From Alitta virens (lineage: Eukaryota; Annelida; Polychaeta; Phyllodocida; Nereididae): a DNA stretch of 64,000 nucleotides. The stretch covers positions 22,141,227 to 22,205,226 of the forward strand of contig OW028576.1 of assembly GCA_932294295.1 (NCBI GenBank), read 5' to 3'. Position 1 is the stretch's first letter, and each line of letters starts with the position of its first letter. The notes under the pieces were generated by a model. The model had not been told where the DNA came from and searched no databases. It saw nothing but the letters and a program-made list of their open reading frames with translations. The position numbers were made by a program, and so were the translations under genes. Shown piece after piece: positions 1 through 12,774 of the stretch.

Positions 1-663
1 CGGTGTGGTCTAAATCTTTGGCAATTTTGATAAAAGAGGCAAATTTTCAATTGAAGTCTTACATATAAGTGATTTCGTTGCCCCGGAGTCAAATAATGTC
101 AGCAACATTTCCCTGTTGGGTAGAGTTGACATTGTCATATTCTGTTTTGACAATTGCAGTGTCATAGAGTCATCTTCGTCCAGAATATGGACGATGAATA
201 CTCATACATTTTTCATTGTCATTCATACAGTTTGAACCCCTACTGGGTTGTTTACATACATTTTCATCTATTCTAGATTTACTACATTCATTTGCTACTG
301 ATTATTGAAATTCTACATTTGACGGTTGCAATGATGATAGTTTTTGTTCTCCTGACTTATAGGAAGCTGAGCGAAAAGCTCGGAAGCGGTCAGTATGTAG
401 GATGTTCTTCACAATCTGGTCTGAAGCATAAGTTTCAGCTTTTCAAAATCTTCGCCAAATTCTTGTTTATTTTCCTCATACCACTCTCTAGGTGTAGAGC
501 CAAGTGGTAGGCGAAAGCAGTCACAGGCTTTTTTCTGATCTGTGATATTATTTTCTTTCAAATAATCATCACAACGTAACAAGTGAACAGTGACACTTTC
601 ATGGGATTCCCCATTGTAAGTTACAGGCATACAATCATGCTGAAGCATATACTGTACGGCCAT
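1..663 (-). pseudogene. LTR retroelement gag-protease remnant
   Basis: Reading leftward from 663, an open stretch of 84 codons resembles the C-terminal part of a Ty3/gypsy-type Gag; it contains the words HLLRCDDYLKENN and TPREWYEENKQEFG. In the same frame, past several stop codons, lies LLTLFDSGATKSLI, with the DSGAT codons at 90-76. LFDSGAT is the active-site signature of a retroviral-type aspartic protease. Gag and protease in one frame fit a gag-pro fusion whose polymerase would lie beyond the left edge. Stops at about 406, 306 and further on show it is dead. No LTR is visible in the window. The protease motif is the firm part; the Gag assignment rests on position and style. Confidence 0.6.
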
Positions 664-1520
664 GATAACAATAAGTAACTTTCTAAATACACAGAAACAA
701 TTTGTTAAATAACTGAGTACTGGACTATAATTAACAGTAAGCCTATACTAGTTTGACTGTGTGACTTTGAGTAAAAAGTTATAAAAATTATTTTTGGAAA
801 ATGTTGGCTATTTAAAAATGTAATTGGCTTGGTTCTTGGTACTTTATGCAAATGGATATTTAACAAGATATGATGTTTTAAATACAATGTGGATTTGTTA
901 GTGCTTAATTCGGTGATAATTTAGATTTACAGAAAAGGTAAAATGTGAAAAATTTTGGAATATATAGTATATTGTAAAAACTTGGTTTATAGTTCTATAA
1001 AAGTGCATAATTTTCGTGGAAAAATGGCACATATAAAAGTTTGATTGACCCTGCTAAAGCATGAAATTTATGCTGAATAAAGTGTAAATAACAGAGTGAA
1101 TATATCGTATTTGGTTGTAAAACTAGCTTCAAAATAGATACATGTAATACCCTTTCAGTTCATTTAGCATTGAAGCAAGAGCTCATTGTACCTTAAAGTA
1201 TTAGTAGAGTGCTGTCTGCCTGATGGCTCGTCGCTGTTGGATGGATTCTGTCACCATATAGAATGAATATGGAGCCAGGGTAGTAGTGTTGTGATGAAGC
1301 CTTAATTCCGAAACAAAAAATGTCAACATGGCTGACGTGTGAAAAGGGCGTATTAACGACTGAATACAAGTACACAAATGGTATATAGTAGATTTAAATC
1401 CATGCATTTTGGCACTGGTGCAAACATAGGCAAAGAATGATCTAACCACCATGCCGATACAAATTTAGGTTACTGTAATGGGTAAGCAGGAGAATGATGG
1501 TTCATTTGTCTCTCTAGGCC
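664..1520. other. Gene-free AT-rich stretch
   Basis: No coding region, RNA gene or clear repeat is visible. The short open frames here (for example 1201-1452 on the minus strand) show no recognisable protein features. Confidence 0.5.
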
Positions 1521-1523
1521 TTA

Positions 1524-2181
1524 AGGGGCGTTCACACTATCACGTATAAGACCTAGGTATGACCATGTACGTCAAAAATTGGCTATACGTGCTCACTCGT
1601 GGCTCTGTTAATCACGTATAACTTCTTTCTATGAGCGAACCTGGGGCAATTGTAGTTCGCTTGCCGAACGTCCATAAAACGCTCGCCGGACGTCTGTAAA
1701 GTGCTCGATGGATGTCCATTGACAAGCATACATAAGGCTTATGTGAGGCACTCGTAGACCGATCGTAGATCGCTCACATAGAGGAAAACGATGGAGTAGA
1801 TTGCGAGTATATATGGACTGACAGTGGCTACGTATAGCTACGTTTGGCCAAGGATGGCCACAGACGTACATAGAACATACGTAGAACGTACGTAGGATGC
1901 TCGCCGAGTGACCCCCGAGTGACCCCCGAGCAAGTAACGTAGCTAATATAAACAATTTACTCGTAGAAGGTCCACCAAAATTTTAAACAAGTTTAAAAAT
2001 GTTGTCCTGCTCACGTTTGCTCTTGAGTGGTCAGTTCCGACCAGGAGCGATCTAAGAATAGGCACGAGTATACTTTAAACGCCTGGCGAGTGAATCACGT
2101 ATGGACAAGGATGAGCAAGAGTAAAAAAAAATTCTTTCGTCGTCATACGTAGGTCTCATACATGATAGTGTGAACGCCCCT
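1524..2181. mobile_element. 658-bp MITE with TTA target duplication
   Basis: The left end AGGGGCGTTCACACTATCA is matched by the inverse of the right end (TGATAGTGTGAACGCCCCT, 2163-2181). TTA flanks both sides (1521-1523 and 2182-2184). The interior is rich in CACGTA, TACGTA and CTCGCCG words and encodes nothing. The 3-bp TTA duplication fits the PIF/Harbinger superfamily, but the terminal sequence differs from the AGCCCC-type elements elsewhere in the window, so this is a separate family. Confidence 0.8.
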
Positions 2182-2184
2182 TTA

Positions 2185-5177
2185 CAGTTGCAGAGAAGAA
2201 AATCAGTGTCACTGAGATTAGCTCCTGACAGCAGGGCTACAGTGCCAACGCATTGAAAACCTGGTGATCATTTGGACTGGTATCTGGGAAGGCCAATCCA
2301 AAACTTTCAAACTGCTTTTTGCCCCTGTTATTTGGGTTATAGCACTTTTTGATGAAACTAATGAGATTGGAAAACTCGGAGCAAGAGGTTTACTTTTATG
2401 CAATTTCTACATCCTCATGCAGTATAAATCAATACATTCAGTGATTCGGCTTGGGAGAATATGGAAAAAACGGCAAAATGAATCACTATCATAATTTATC
2501 AAAACTCAGCAGAAACTGCTTTTTGTGATGTATGAAATAGACTAAACTGGATAGTTTGTGTTTGCTTAGTGTTAGAAATACATTCTCATGCTAAAACGTT
2601 TTTGTTACGAGATTAATTTTTATTTTCGGGATTTATGTTTACATCTCCTGACGAAAATGGCGACAAGGATCAACTTGCTCACTCCAGATCTTCCAGGAAG
2701 GATTTTAAAGGCTGTGGGTAATGATAACTCAGCATCTCAGTGACAATGAATTCAGTTTAAGGTGTAGCATTGATGAGGCAAGTGTGAATTTGGCCAGATC
2801 AGCAATTGAATCATTCGCCAATTCTAGATAGGCCAGAACCGTGGCTAGGGACAATATATATTTCACCATAATTAAGCTGTTGCAATGTAGGCCGATAAGA
2901 AAAGAAAATGCTAATGATTTGGCATAGGGTTACATAGCATTTCATAACTCAGAAAAAATCGGTAGGTTCGTAATAACGTTCCGTAGGCAGTAGGAAGGCC
3001 AAAATTCGGCAGCCTACAAATATGGTACATATGTATGGTAGGCCTATATATGCCCAAGAACCTTGCATTGACTGTGCATTGGGCAGAGCCAAGTGCGACA
3101 TGTTGGCCACCAGCGATTCAATGTCATCACCATACAACACAAGTGGCACCATGCCCCACACCATACAATATAACTGACCACTGTTTTAATCACCTATGCA
3201 GTCTTCACCTTAGCATGATCTACCTCCTTGGGAATTTCTCTGCCATAGTATTAGCGACACTTCTGTAACACATCTCATCGCGAGAGTCTTAATGCTTTGC
3301 TTTATATCACACAATGTCACACATAACACCCTCCACACTCTCAATGCTGCAATCCTTCCCTCCATAAACTGGGTTCAGGTATCTCCTGTTGCATTCTAAT
3401 TGGCCAACCACATCTGTCAGTCTGCCTTGGTGTTCTGTTCTAGTACAAGGCTAGCCAATAGGCAGCACAGCAACAAAAAAAAGAAGAAAGATGTTTTGTC
3501 ATAATCGCGATACATCTTGTGCACTGGAATTTTGAGGTAGATATTGAATAACTGCACAAAGTATATGCAAGTATATGTTTTTAATTGGCTGACTTTAGCC
3601 ATCTCTCGATTCTACCAACTCTAGGTCTCGGTACCTCATAACGCTATCGTTTCCTAGGTTCAATTGACAGGTAGTTTTTAATGAAACTGACTGTATATAT
3701 ACAATTCAGAAGTCAGAACTTACATATTTACAGTAAAATAATACACATGAATAACAAGAAAATTATAAAAAAAAAAAAAAAAGATATCTGGCAACGTAAA
3801 CAATAATAGCAATAGACAGATGTCATTGTACATGATATTGGGACCATGGAGCCATCAGAAGGCTCAATGATGGCACTGAGCAGATAAGTTAGTGTTGAAT
3901 GATCCGGGGTGAAATGAAAGGAATGTAAATACAATACAATATAAACAAATGTATAAAAGTACATATTATATAAATATAAAAGATGTAACACCTCGTTACT
4001 GGTGGGCAGAACATGTATAATTGACTTCCCTTGTTGTTCAACCATGAGGCACTTTCAAAGGGTCACTTTTGTAAACAATCACTATTTGAAGAATAATGCC
4101 ATTTTTCGTACACAATCACTCAAGTCATAATTGTGGGCAATATATTTCTCTATTTCTGTGTGTGTTTATGCTGGTCACTGAGTTGGCTTAATAACCACAC
4201 AATAATGCAAAGATTACGACGAAATCACAATAAAAAATTTGTGATAGTCACGCCGTCCTCAAAAATATCAACAGAACAGTGAATCGACGGGAATGACGTC
4301 ACAGGCCATTCCTCAGAATTAACAGCATTTTGCGTCACAGAACTAACTATCTTAATGTTTAACACATCAATTATAGCATCAACACAATCTAAATACCTTG
4401 AAAAATACTATATATATCGTTTTAAAGTTGTGAATCAGTAGCATTCCATTTTTTTACTTGCTCATGACATAGCGTCGTGGTTGCACGTGCGTGATCGTTA
4501 GAGATTATTTGAGTTTGAAACACACTTTATGTATTAAAATGCGCAAGATATAAAAATCTTACTTTCATAAGTTATAAAATCGAATTTGATGCAACACACA
4601 TACAGTAAAGCTTTTGTAAAAAAGCAATAGAGATTATCTATTCTCAGAGGGCGCAGCAGTGAAGTGACAGGTGCGCCACCACGCATACAATAAATATCCT
4701 GAAATATACGATTTTTAGCTCTGAAGTAAAGTAGCACTAATATAGTGGATTTATTTTATTGTAACAATTCTAGAACAAAATAAAAAGAAACAATGTCCGT
4801 TTCTTAGAAAAACATTAACCGTCAAGTTTGTTTTTATCATAGACGAATTGTGTGTGGACGATTTGTACGACATCAAAAAATCACGGCTTTTGCAAGGCCT
4901 GAATATGTACTATAATCAAACTTTTCTCGGCTTCTACTAGTCAGATCTTCACAAAATTTGGTTTTTAAGTTGCACTTTTGTATCGCGGTTCTAATGGTGT
5001 TTCATTTATAGCTGTACTCCCAAAACTGTACGAAAGCGCAGGTTAAACCGTTTTGGCAGGATTTCCCTATGTTGTGAAACCGCGCTAGTCAGGATAGTAG
5101 AAAAAATATTTTGTCTTTACAAATTATTAACAGTCATATAGTATTATGTGACTGTCTCTTTGATGAAAGAAAAAAAA
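2185..5177. other. Gene-free stretch with possible short exon
   Basis: Mostly AT-rich sequence without supported genes. At 2657 an ATG in a favourable context (AAAATGGCGAC) opens 27 codons before a stop. A GGTAATG at about 2716 could be a splice donor. This is only a weak first-exon candidate. A poly(A) run lies near 3769-3782. The 105-codon minus-strand frame at 3728-4045 is low-complexity and looks spurious. Confidence 0.35.
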
Positions 5178-5249
5178 ATTCACTGAGCTGGCTTCGAATC
5201 ACTGTCACCACACTCAGCATTGCGAGCGCTCTATCCATTGGGCCACCAA
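5178..5249 (-). repeat. tRNA-Arg-like SINE head or tRNA pseudogene
   Basis: On the minus strand the segment reads GGTGGCCCAATGGATAGAG, an A-box-like tRNA D-arm. About 30 nt later comes GTGATTCGAAGCC, a B-box-like T-arm. The order and spacing match an internal RNA polymerase III promoter, and the D-arm resembles tRNA-Arg. The acceptor ends do not pair, so I call it a tRNA-derived SINE head or pseudogene and not a working tRNA. Confidence 0.55.
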
Positions 5250-6119
5250 ATGTGTTTACCTTGTTTTACTACAGTGAAACTCCATAGTTACAAGTTCAAT
5301 TATGCTTAATCTTTAATTTATAAACTTTGGAAGTTGTAACCAAGGACTTCCAAAATTAAGGTGAATACTGCCTAGGTTAGTTGTGCATGAGCATTTCTGG
5401 GTCAAAAACATTAAAATAAGTGAAAAGGCCCCCAACGGGTTCTTCATAATTGAACAACCAATCAAATCAAAGAGTCATCAAAACTACCACTCCTGGGTCC
5501 TTGACCTAATTACCTTCACCCTCAAACATAGTGTTCCTAATAAATATCTGGCATTGAAAACAAACCATATCAGTTATAGATATATTGTGTCATAGGTCTA
5601 GACGCCAGATATAAAAATACAAATATAGGCCAGACAGGTGACTGACAGGTTTACTAAAAAAGGTTATACATATACTACAATCATAGAAGTGACATAGGAT
5701 CTTGGTCTGGGAAAGGAAGTAGGACTGGTAAAAAGTAGGCAAACAGCAAGAAAAAAGAAAAGAAATCCAGATTATCCGGCCTGGAATTCCAATATCTGTG
5801 CCCTGTCGGTGTCGTGTCTCTTTGGATTGGACAAGATGTTGCCAATAAGCCAAAGTTGCTTGACGCATCACCCAGATACTTGTCACTACAGGTTAGTCCT
5901 ATTGCATTTGACAGACGTATTTTTCCAATTTTTCCACATATTGCATTCCACTCATGAAGAGCTATGAAGTTTGCTTATCACAAGCCATCAAGGTGTGACA
6001 TGTGTCCAACAGAAGGTTGAGGACATTTTCCCACTAGTTTTTACGATTTTTGTTGTTGTCATAGTTGTGCATAGGAGCAAGTTTGTTCTCTGCATACGAG
6101 TATAACATTTAGATATAAT
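5250..6119. other. Gene-free stretch
   Basis: Nothing recognisable. Open frames at 5383-5595 (plus) and 5590-5886 (minus) have no motif or family resemblance. Confidence 0.4.
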
Positions 6120-6500
6120 GTAAACAACATTTAGGTCTGGTAATCAGATTTATTTCTTTTTCTCTTTTTTTTTAAAAAGTTTGTGAAACACAGCTGACAT
6201 ATGTCAATGTTACCATCAAAGGCACAGCTAAGCTATGTTAGAGTTAACTAGTGCATTAGTGCTAGAGGTCTGCTCCAAAAAGTATTTAAAACTAATTTTA
6301 GCATTTTGCCAGATGAAAATGAAGTTAGGAAAGTGGAAATACTATAGTTTTTGCCTTATTTTAAAAATGTTATTTATAGCCACGAGACCCCCAAAAGGCA
6401 CCACTAAGCCATTTTAGACATACAATGACAAGGTTTTAAGCATGTAGTTGTATAAGTTTCAGAGTTCTCCTCTGCTTTTCAATTTTTTGCAAATTTTGTA
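6120..6500 (+). repeat. Old dispersed repeat, family R2
   Basis: The words GTGCATTAGTGCTAGAG, GGAAATACTATAGTTTTT and AGACCCCCAAAAGGCA recur in modified form at 7240-7500, 18800-19010 and 20080-20650. This shows a degraded interspersed family. Boundaries are approximate and no coding capacity is visible. Confidence 0.55.
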
Positions 6501-7036
6501 AAACATAATCGACATTTGCCAATGTGACAGTATTACTGTACGGATTTTTGTACAATGATGGAGCAACCCAGTCAACAGTTTTCGTTTATAATTAGCTATT
6601 TCATAATAATCATTTGCATAATCTATATTACATAGACTTTTACAGCACTCTAATACTTATAATTGTCTTGATATAATGTAATTAATACACCTGTAAAGTG
6701 TTTGGGTATAGATATATATAATATAACTGACTAAATGCCGTAGATTTGATGCAAATCAACAACCCAGTAGTCCAGTTACTGTTGAAGTGAATGGAAATTG
6801 AAGATGTAAAGTTCCTACAGTTGCCAATTAAAAGTAATAAGTGTGAAAAATATTTTGGCTGATGAAGGCATGAAAAATGAGTTTGTTGAGTATATTTCCA
6901 TATAAAATATACCTTTGAGATTTGTATGTATTTGTATTTAACTTATAAATACAAATCTGAAAGGTTTTTTTTTTTACGAAATTATACCCGACACTTTCAT
7001 GTATATATTCCTTAGGAAGCATTGTAATTTTTTTCA

Positions 7037-7085
7037 TTCGTGGTCATATGTAGGTCTTATCAATGACAGAGTGAACGCCTCTTTA
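7037..7085. mobile_element. Right-end remnant of the 1524-type MITE
   Basis: The end GACAGAGTGAACGCCTCTTTAC (read as two parts, GACAGAGTGAACG and CCTCTTTAC) and the preceding GTAGGTCTTAT match the right terminus at 2145-2184. It is a solo, mutated end with no partner end in range. Confidence 0.6.
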
Positions 7086-7239
7086 CTGTGCATAAAATCT
7101 TTGAAACAAGACAAATGGCAGGATATACAATACTTTTGATGTTCAATTGGTCATCGTAGCCATAAATGGTGGTCTTGGATGACTGCATACCACATATTTG
7201 AAACACTGATTGTCAAATTCTACTCTGGAAACAAAAAAA

Positions 7240-7500
7240 GATTTTTTTTTCAAATTTTGTAAAACATATCTGAGACATGTCAATGTGACTATTAAAAAGC
7301 ACCACAAGGCCATATAGAGTGTTACTGTATGCAATTTCATTAGGGTAAGTGCATTAGTGTTAGAGTTCTGCTCCAGAAATGAAAGTGTAAGGCCCACCTT
7401 CCCTGCCTGTCGGAAGAACACTGAAAATTTTTAATTATGCCTGTGTGCATTGTGGGATTTGCTGAGGATTTAGCTGCAGCGCAGCCTATTTTGTTTGGTC
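7240..7500 (-). repeat. R2 repeat copy
   Basis: This segment is the reverse complement of 18800-19010. Both share AGGCTGCGCTGCAGC, CACACAGGCA, the TCCGACAG boundary and AATGCACTTA words. It sits directly beside the MITE remnant at 7037-7085, so nested insertion is possible. Confidence 0.65.
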
Positions 7501-8589
7501 AATATCATGACATTGTGTATGTGCCATCTTGAAGTTCAAACACATGTCAGGATGGTTTTATTCACCAAGGACTGGTTTTTATGAAACAGCTTCCCTGATG
7601 CTGTTATATATTATACTGTTTACAAGGTGCGGCTTTAAAACTTATACCAGGCATCTCCTCTTTCGGGATTGCTCTAGGTTACTCAAATGCTTATGAAGTC
7701 TTTTAAAGTTTTGCCACATTTAGTCAGGGGTATATGCAATTGGTCATTGTGATATTTTTGATCTTATAATGTCAGACAATATCAGTATCTGAATTATTGG
7801 GAGGGTTCATGCTGCTGGGCTTGTTCGGAGTGACACACATCAAAGAAGTCAAATTTCTATCTGCTTCCATGGTGTCACTAGTTGCAGAAAGTTTACAAAT
7901 TAGAGATTTCCTAGTTACTACACCTCTGAAGCCACAGAAAATATAATATTTGCGCAGAATCCTCCTTCAATGTTTGTTATATGTGCAAATATATATCATG
8001 GTATTATATGATTATAAGGTTGGTTCCAGTTTTGATTCAGCAAGGTCATGAAATTAAAATGGAGAAATATAACGGCATTCCAGAGGGTTGTTTTGAATCT
8101 ACAACTAATCTGGAAATAATCACGTGATTTTCAGGAGGATTGGCCAGTTAATTAAACAGAAAAGACAAAAATTGACCAAAATCCAAAAATTGCACTTTCC
8201 ACCTCAAAGGTGTAAATGCTCTACCTTCTTATTAAAAATGAATCTATTTGGCCTATTTTTGGTGGCAAAGGTCAAGAAAGGTGTCTGTAATACATATGTA
8301 TTGTTCAGTGACATAATCTAATGCTTATATTGCAAAAGCCGAGGTGAAAATCACCCGAAGGTCTGATAAATGTGCATGTGCTATATTTAGATTCATATTA
8401 TCTATAATTCTTGGGGAAGCAAGAAAATATATTTATAAAGATAATTTAAGACTATTATTTATTCCTTGTGTATGATTGCAGCTGCATGCGATCACTGTCA
8501 ATTGAAACAATAACAAAAAAAGGTAGCAGAGCTGCTGGTGCAAGTTTTTATGCCACACATTGTTGTTTTAGATAAAATGCTATATGCAA
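7501..8589. other. Gene-free stretch
   Basis: AT-rich sequence with no recognisable gene or repeat. The 65-codon frame at 8124-8321 has no family resemblance. Confidence 0.4.
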
Positions 8590-8644
8590 CAGTTTTAATT
8601 TTATCATTCTAGCTAAACAGCTAGAATGATATAAATTAAAACTG
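8590..8644. repeat. 55-bp near-perfect hairpin
   Basis: CAGTTTTAATTTTATCATTC is followed after a short AGCTAAACAGCT centre by its near-perfect inverse, ending AATTAAAACTG. The arms are about 25 bp with one or two mismatches. It could be a miniature foldback or a structured RNA; nothing here decides which. Confidence 0.7.
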
Positions 8645-9071
8645 AAACTCAGACCATTACAAAACACATCTAAAATTGATCATTCATGTAAAACTTACTG
8701 TATTTAATTATCTGGATGTTTTTATTCTTGCAAATTATTGTCCATACCTATACATTTAAAATATGTGAAGTAAATAGAATCAAGGGCCCTATATAAATAA
8801 ACCCCAGAGTAGGGGTCTCCTTAAATAAGCCCCTGTAATCACAGTAAATGCATATCGCAACTCTCTTAGATTTCCCCCCCCCCCCAAAAAAAGCCTAGCT
8901 CATTTTTTCTCTACTCCAATCAAAAATATCGCCCTCTTTATACAGTCTGGAATAAGATTCTATGTAAAAATGTAAAAAAATTAACAGATAAAAAAACAAT
9001 AATAATTTTCAAAAAAACATTTATTCCAAAAATTACATGGTATATATTACTCCTGAAATAGACCCCTGGGG

Positions 9072-9235
9072 CTTATATCAGGAGTAGTATATAAGGGTTG
9101 TTTTTATTGCAATTAAATCTAGTTTTTTGATAAGAATTGTTTAATATATGTATATATTTATATTACTCTTATATCAGGAGTAATATGCAAGGGTTGTTGT
9201 TAGTGCTATTAAATTTCGTTTTTTTTATAATAAAC
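9072..9235 (+). repeat. Imperfect tandem pair, about 99-bp period
   Basis: CTTATATCAGGAGTAGTATA at 9072 and CTTATATCAGGAGTAATATG about 99 bp further on each precede AAGGGTTGTT and an AATT-rich T run. It is a diverged two-copy duplication. Confidence 0.5.
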
Positions 9236-9832
9236 GGACTATGTATAACTACTGAAATTATTTCATAGGTCAATATTACTTTAGTTTAACAAATTTATTT
9301 AACTTTGTTTATTCATAATAAACACATAGACTATCTAAAAGAGAAAACATAAAGACTTTGTTTTTGGAGACTTTTTCTAACTGTAACAAGGAAAGAGTAA
9401 ACCAGTGAAACCATGTTAAACTGTCAGTGTCTCGGCTACTTATACAAACTGTTAGTACCGTTTTTTCATTGTTATTTTACTAAAGATTTACCTTTTTATC
9501 AATATATCAATATTTTTGTATTATGTAGTTTCTTAACAAGACCATACAGTTAGTTTTAAAAAATACGGTTGGAATACAGACGAAAGCTGTCTGTAGTGAC
9601 CTGTACCTGGCTGTGGTCTAAACATGCTAAAGCAGCTGCTTCTGTCATATTCTATAGCTAATAATCAGCTTACATCTCTCACCGGATAAATATAAACCTT
9701 GGTAAATGTAAGAAATTAATCTAATATATAATAAATATGTACTTTTAGATCCAGTTTTGAGTAGCCAGCTATGACAGTTTTGTTTAGTTTCAATTTGATG
9801 GGCCAGTTTTAATGGAAATAACTGTATTTAGT

Positions 9833-10662
9833 AACAGAAATTATTCCAGTGCCATTTAAACCCCAATGGCCTTTAGAAACACATACTAAAAATCATGGAA
9901 AATTCCAGGTAGTGGAACACCCCCAAATTCAGTGGTTTGATTATACCCATAATGCACTAGGGTGTTCACTCTCCAATGTGGGAGGCAAATAGTGCGGCAG
10001 AAGTCTAAACTTTAACACGGCGGTAGTGGGGAACGGAACAAAAAAACTGCTGTCAATTATGTTAAGCACTCAAACATACATCAAAACTGATATCCTAGTG
10101 CAGCTTGGGGTCTAAGCTGTTCATATCTGAACTTGTTTTTCAAGTACAGACAATTAAACAGTATCTGAGAGCCTTTTTTTGTAGTCACCCATGCTTTCCT
10201 CCGAACTGAACTCTATCAATCCAAGTAAACATTGACCAGACTCCAGCACTGGAAAGCAGACAGCGGAATACTGAAAGAAACATCATGGGCCAGCTATTAG
10301 CAATGCAGATGATATCACAAGGCCAAAGTTGAAATTTCTCTTCAAATCAGGCTGTCGCATAAAAATCAGAAACCATTAAGGTGCCATATCTCAAGAACTA
10401 TAGCAGAAAGAACTATAGCAGATAGAGACATGCTGTTGGTACCAAATATCCCCAATACCAAAGTTTATAATCATCTTCCTACATATTTGAGTCGAACTCC
10501 ATTAGTTCCTTAGTTATTTGGGAAAAATTCTTTTTTTTTTTTAGGCTGCCAACTTGGATTTATGCTAATTTAGGGGTATTTCACTACTTAGAGTTTCCAT
10601 GATTTTTATTATGTGTTTCTAGAGGCCATTGGGGTTCAAATGGCGCTGGAATCATTTCTGTT
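9833..10662. mobile_element. Foldback element with about 100-bp inverted ends
   Basis: The left arm begins AACAGAAATTATTCCAGTGCC and is mirrored at the right end by GGCGCTGGAATCATTTCTGTT. Identity continues inward for about 100 bp through AACCCCAATGGCCT, TAGAAACACATA and AAAATCATGGAAA. The 620-bp interior is non-coding. No clear target duplication is seen, so the exact ends and superfamily are undetermined. Confidence 0.65.
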
Positions 10663-12185
10663 GAGCCCAATATTTTCATATCTCTACTAGCCTAATTGTA
10701 AAACATGTTTTTTTTTTAGCTTTATATATTAACCCTGAATGAATATGTTAATAAATAAAAATAAGACTGAAATACATGTGTGAAAAGCTTGAAATTCAGA
10801 TGGAAACTTGACCTGTCTCAGGTTGTGAGACACAATTTAAAGAACTGTCAAAAGTCAGTGATGGGATTGCTACCTGAAGACTGTACAGTGTACATACAGT
10901 GTACTGATCGTATTAATTTCGTTTGTGTTATTTAATGTTTGTCAATTTATGATAAACTCACACATTTAGAATACACATAATTGAATTTCCATATGTATAT
11001 CATTAGTATGAATAAAATGGTAAAAAAAAAACACAAAAAGCACACTACTTATATTTGCAGATATTTGGTTACATATTTGGATGAAGTCAGAGTAAGACTA
11101 AGTCTTAGACATTTTAGCTGCTGCTATTCAAACAAGGGAAAAAAACATTAAATAGCAAAACTCCTAAATTACATTTATGGAAGAACAAATTGTATTAGAT
11201 GCATAATAAATGTCCAAGTTCAATGTTTGAATTACAACATTTTCCACAAAAGAATCCAAAAATTATTACCCAAAAAGGAATGACTAATGACCTCGGATGT
11301 TTTCTGGTGCCCTGGTCTGACAAAAAGATGCCCTTATCAGACTCAAACAGGCTGAGAAAAAGTCAGAGTGACCTTTCATTACAATAGACAAAATTGTATG
11401 GGCTGCTGTAATCAGTCGAAAAGACTCATAGATCGACTAAAATTAAGTTGGAATTTATACTGCAGCTAAGCAGCTATCTTCAGCACCGTCAGCTTTCAAA
11501 ATTGTCCAAAGCCCATTTAGCGTTGCAATTATGCCGACAAATGACTCAATGATACTATACTGTTGTGTCATTTTATCATGATGAGATGATAAGGCTTGGA
11601 TTCCACACCATGTTATACATTTAACGCATGAGTGGGAGCCTTATCACTTACCAGGATAGACTTTAAGTACAAGGCACCACCAATTTAACATCATACAGCA
11701 TTGGCAAGACGTTTTCGGACACTTTAAAACACTTACATTTTGGTCTTTCATACTTCATGGCACCTTTTCTTGAACCGTTTTCTTTATGGATCACAAATAC
11801 ATTTGCAAAATAACCAAATCAATACATAAATACAATTACAGTTGGTCAGAGGGAAGAGTCTCATTGTTCACATGCTCTGCTGGCAAAAGTTGAGTGAAGA
11901 GCCAGAAGGTTCTGGATGAGTTTTACCCTTGTCGCCCAAAAAAACTGTCTAAGTTGTCAACTATTTATACTAATTTAAGGTCATCCTCTAAGTTTTATTA
12001 CCCGTAGTTCCTTAAGCTTAGCATCAATAGACCTGAAGTTGTCATGTCCATAAGTGTGGTTTATCGAACGACAGAGAGACAAAAGGGAGGGCCAAACTGA
12101 CCAACATTCAGGCCATTGCACCATAGTCCCCATCTACAGCAAGTGTCCGAAAACTTATGGCCACAGCTGTATGTGACTGACATCT
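10663..12185. other. Gene-free stretch
   Basis: No supported gene. The open frames at 11199-11387 and 12061-12288 have no recognisable features; the second overlaps a SINE. Confidence 0.4.
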
Positions 12186-12189
12186 TACT

Positions 12190-12304
12190 CACATGTAGCT
12201 CATGAAGAGAGCCTGGTCTGAAGATTGAACCTGGGACCTTCAGCAGAGCTGGCCAAAGTGATATTAGCAGACGGCTTATTATCACCACTAGGCCAACCAG
12301 CTGC
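12190..12304 (-). repeat. tRNA-derived SINE, copy 1
   Basis: On the minus strand: TTGGCCTAGTGGTGATAATAA (A-box region), then CCCAGGTTCAATCTTC (B box), then a tail containing CTCTTCATGAGCTACA. The tail and B-box region match the second copy at 42903-42985, which defines a SINE family. The copies differ at many sites and are therefore old. Confidence 0.65.
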
Positions 12305-12716
12305 TCTTAAAGTGTCAGTTATGTGTCAAATACTAAAAAAAAATACGAAGTTGACTAATATACATTGATGCATGGCATTTTATTCATATCAAATAGATAT
12401 ATTAGAAGTACAGACTGAAAGCATCAATTTCATGTGTCAGCATTGTCTGGCTTTTTTCCGATTCTACATTAATTTAGAAGATTATAGAACAGCTCCTTAT
12501 AATTATCCAGCTTTCCTTCAATCGCCTTTTGTGGCAAAATCTAAAACAGAAGTAATCACTGAGATGTAAAATGACAAAATATGACTAGAATGTTTTATGA
12601 CATACATGTATACGAACTAAAGGTAAGTAGATAGACGAGTCTATGTCTTTAAGTCTTAAGCCCCTGTCACACTAGGCTGTTTTAGCCGTAGTGAACCCGT
12701 AGAGTGACGTAACAGC

Positions 12717-12756
12717 TTTTTCCGCCAGGTTGGCGACGGGTTCTGGCGGCAAAAAA
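12717..12756. repeat. Transposase-side subterminal hairpin
   Basis: TTTTTCCGCC and GGCGGCAAAAAA face each other across a 20-bp GC-rich spacer. The same arrangement occurs on the transposase side of A (about 24407-24447), B (about 38108-38150), C (about 53096-53135), E (about 56438-56478) and F (62417-62454). Confidence 0.6.
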
Positions 12757-12774
12757 GGGGCGGGGCAGCACCCG

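Noticed and set aside
5178..5249. Functional tRNA-Arg gene
   Set aside because: A and B boxes are present, but the acceptor stem does not pair and no 3' terminator run is properly placed.
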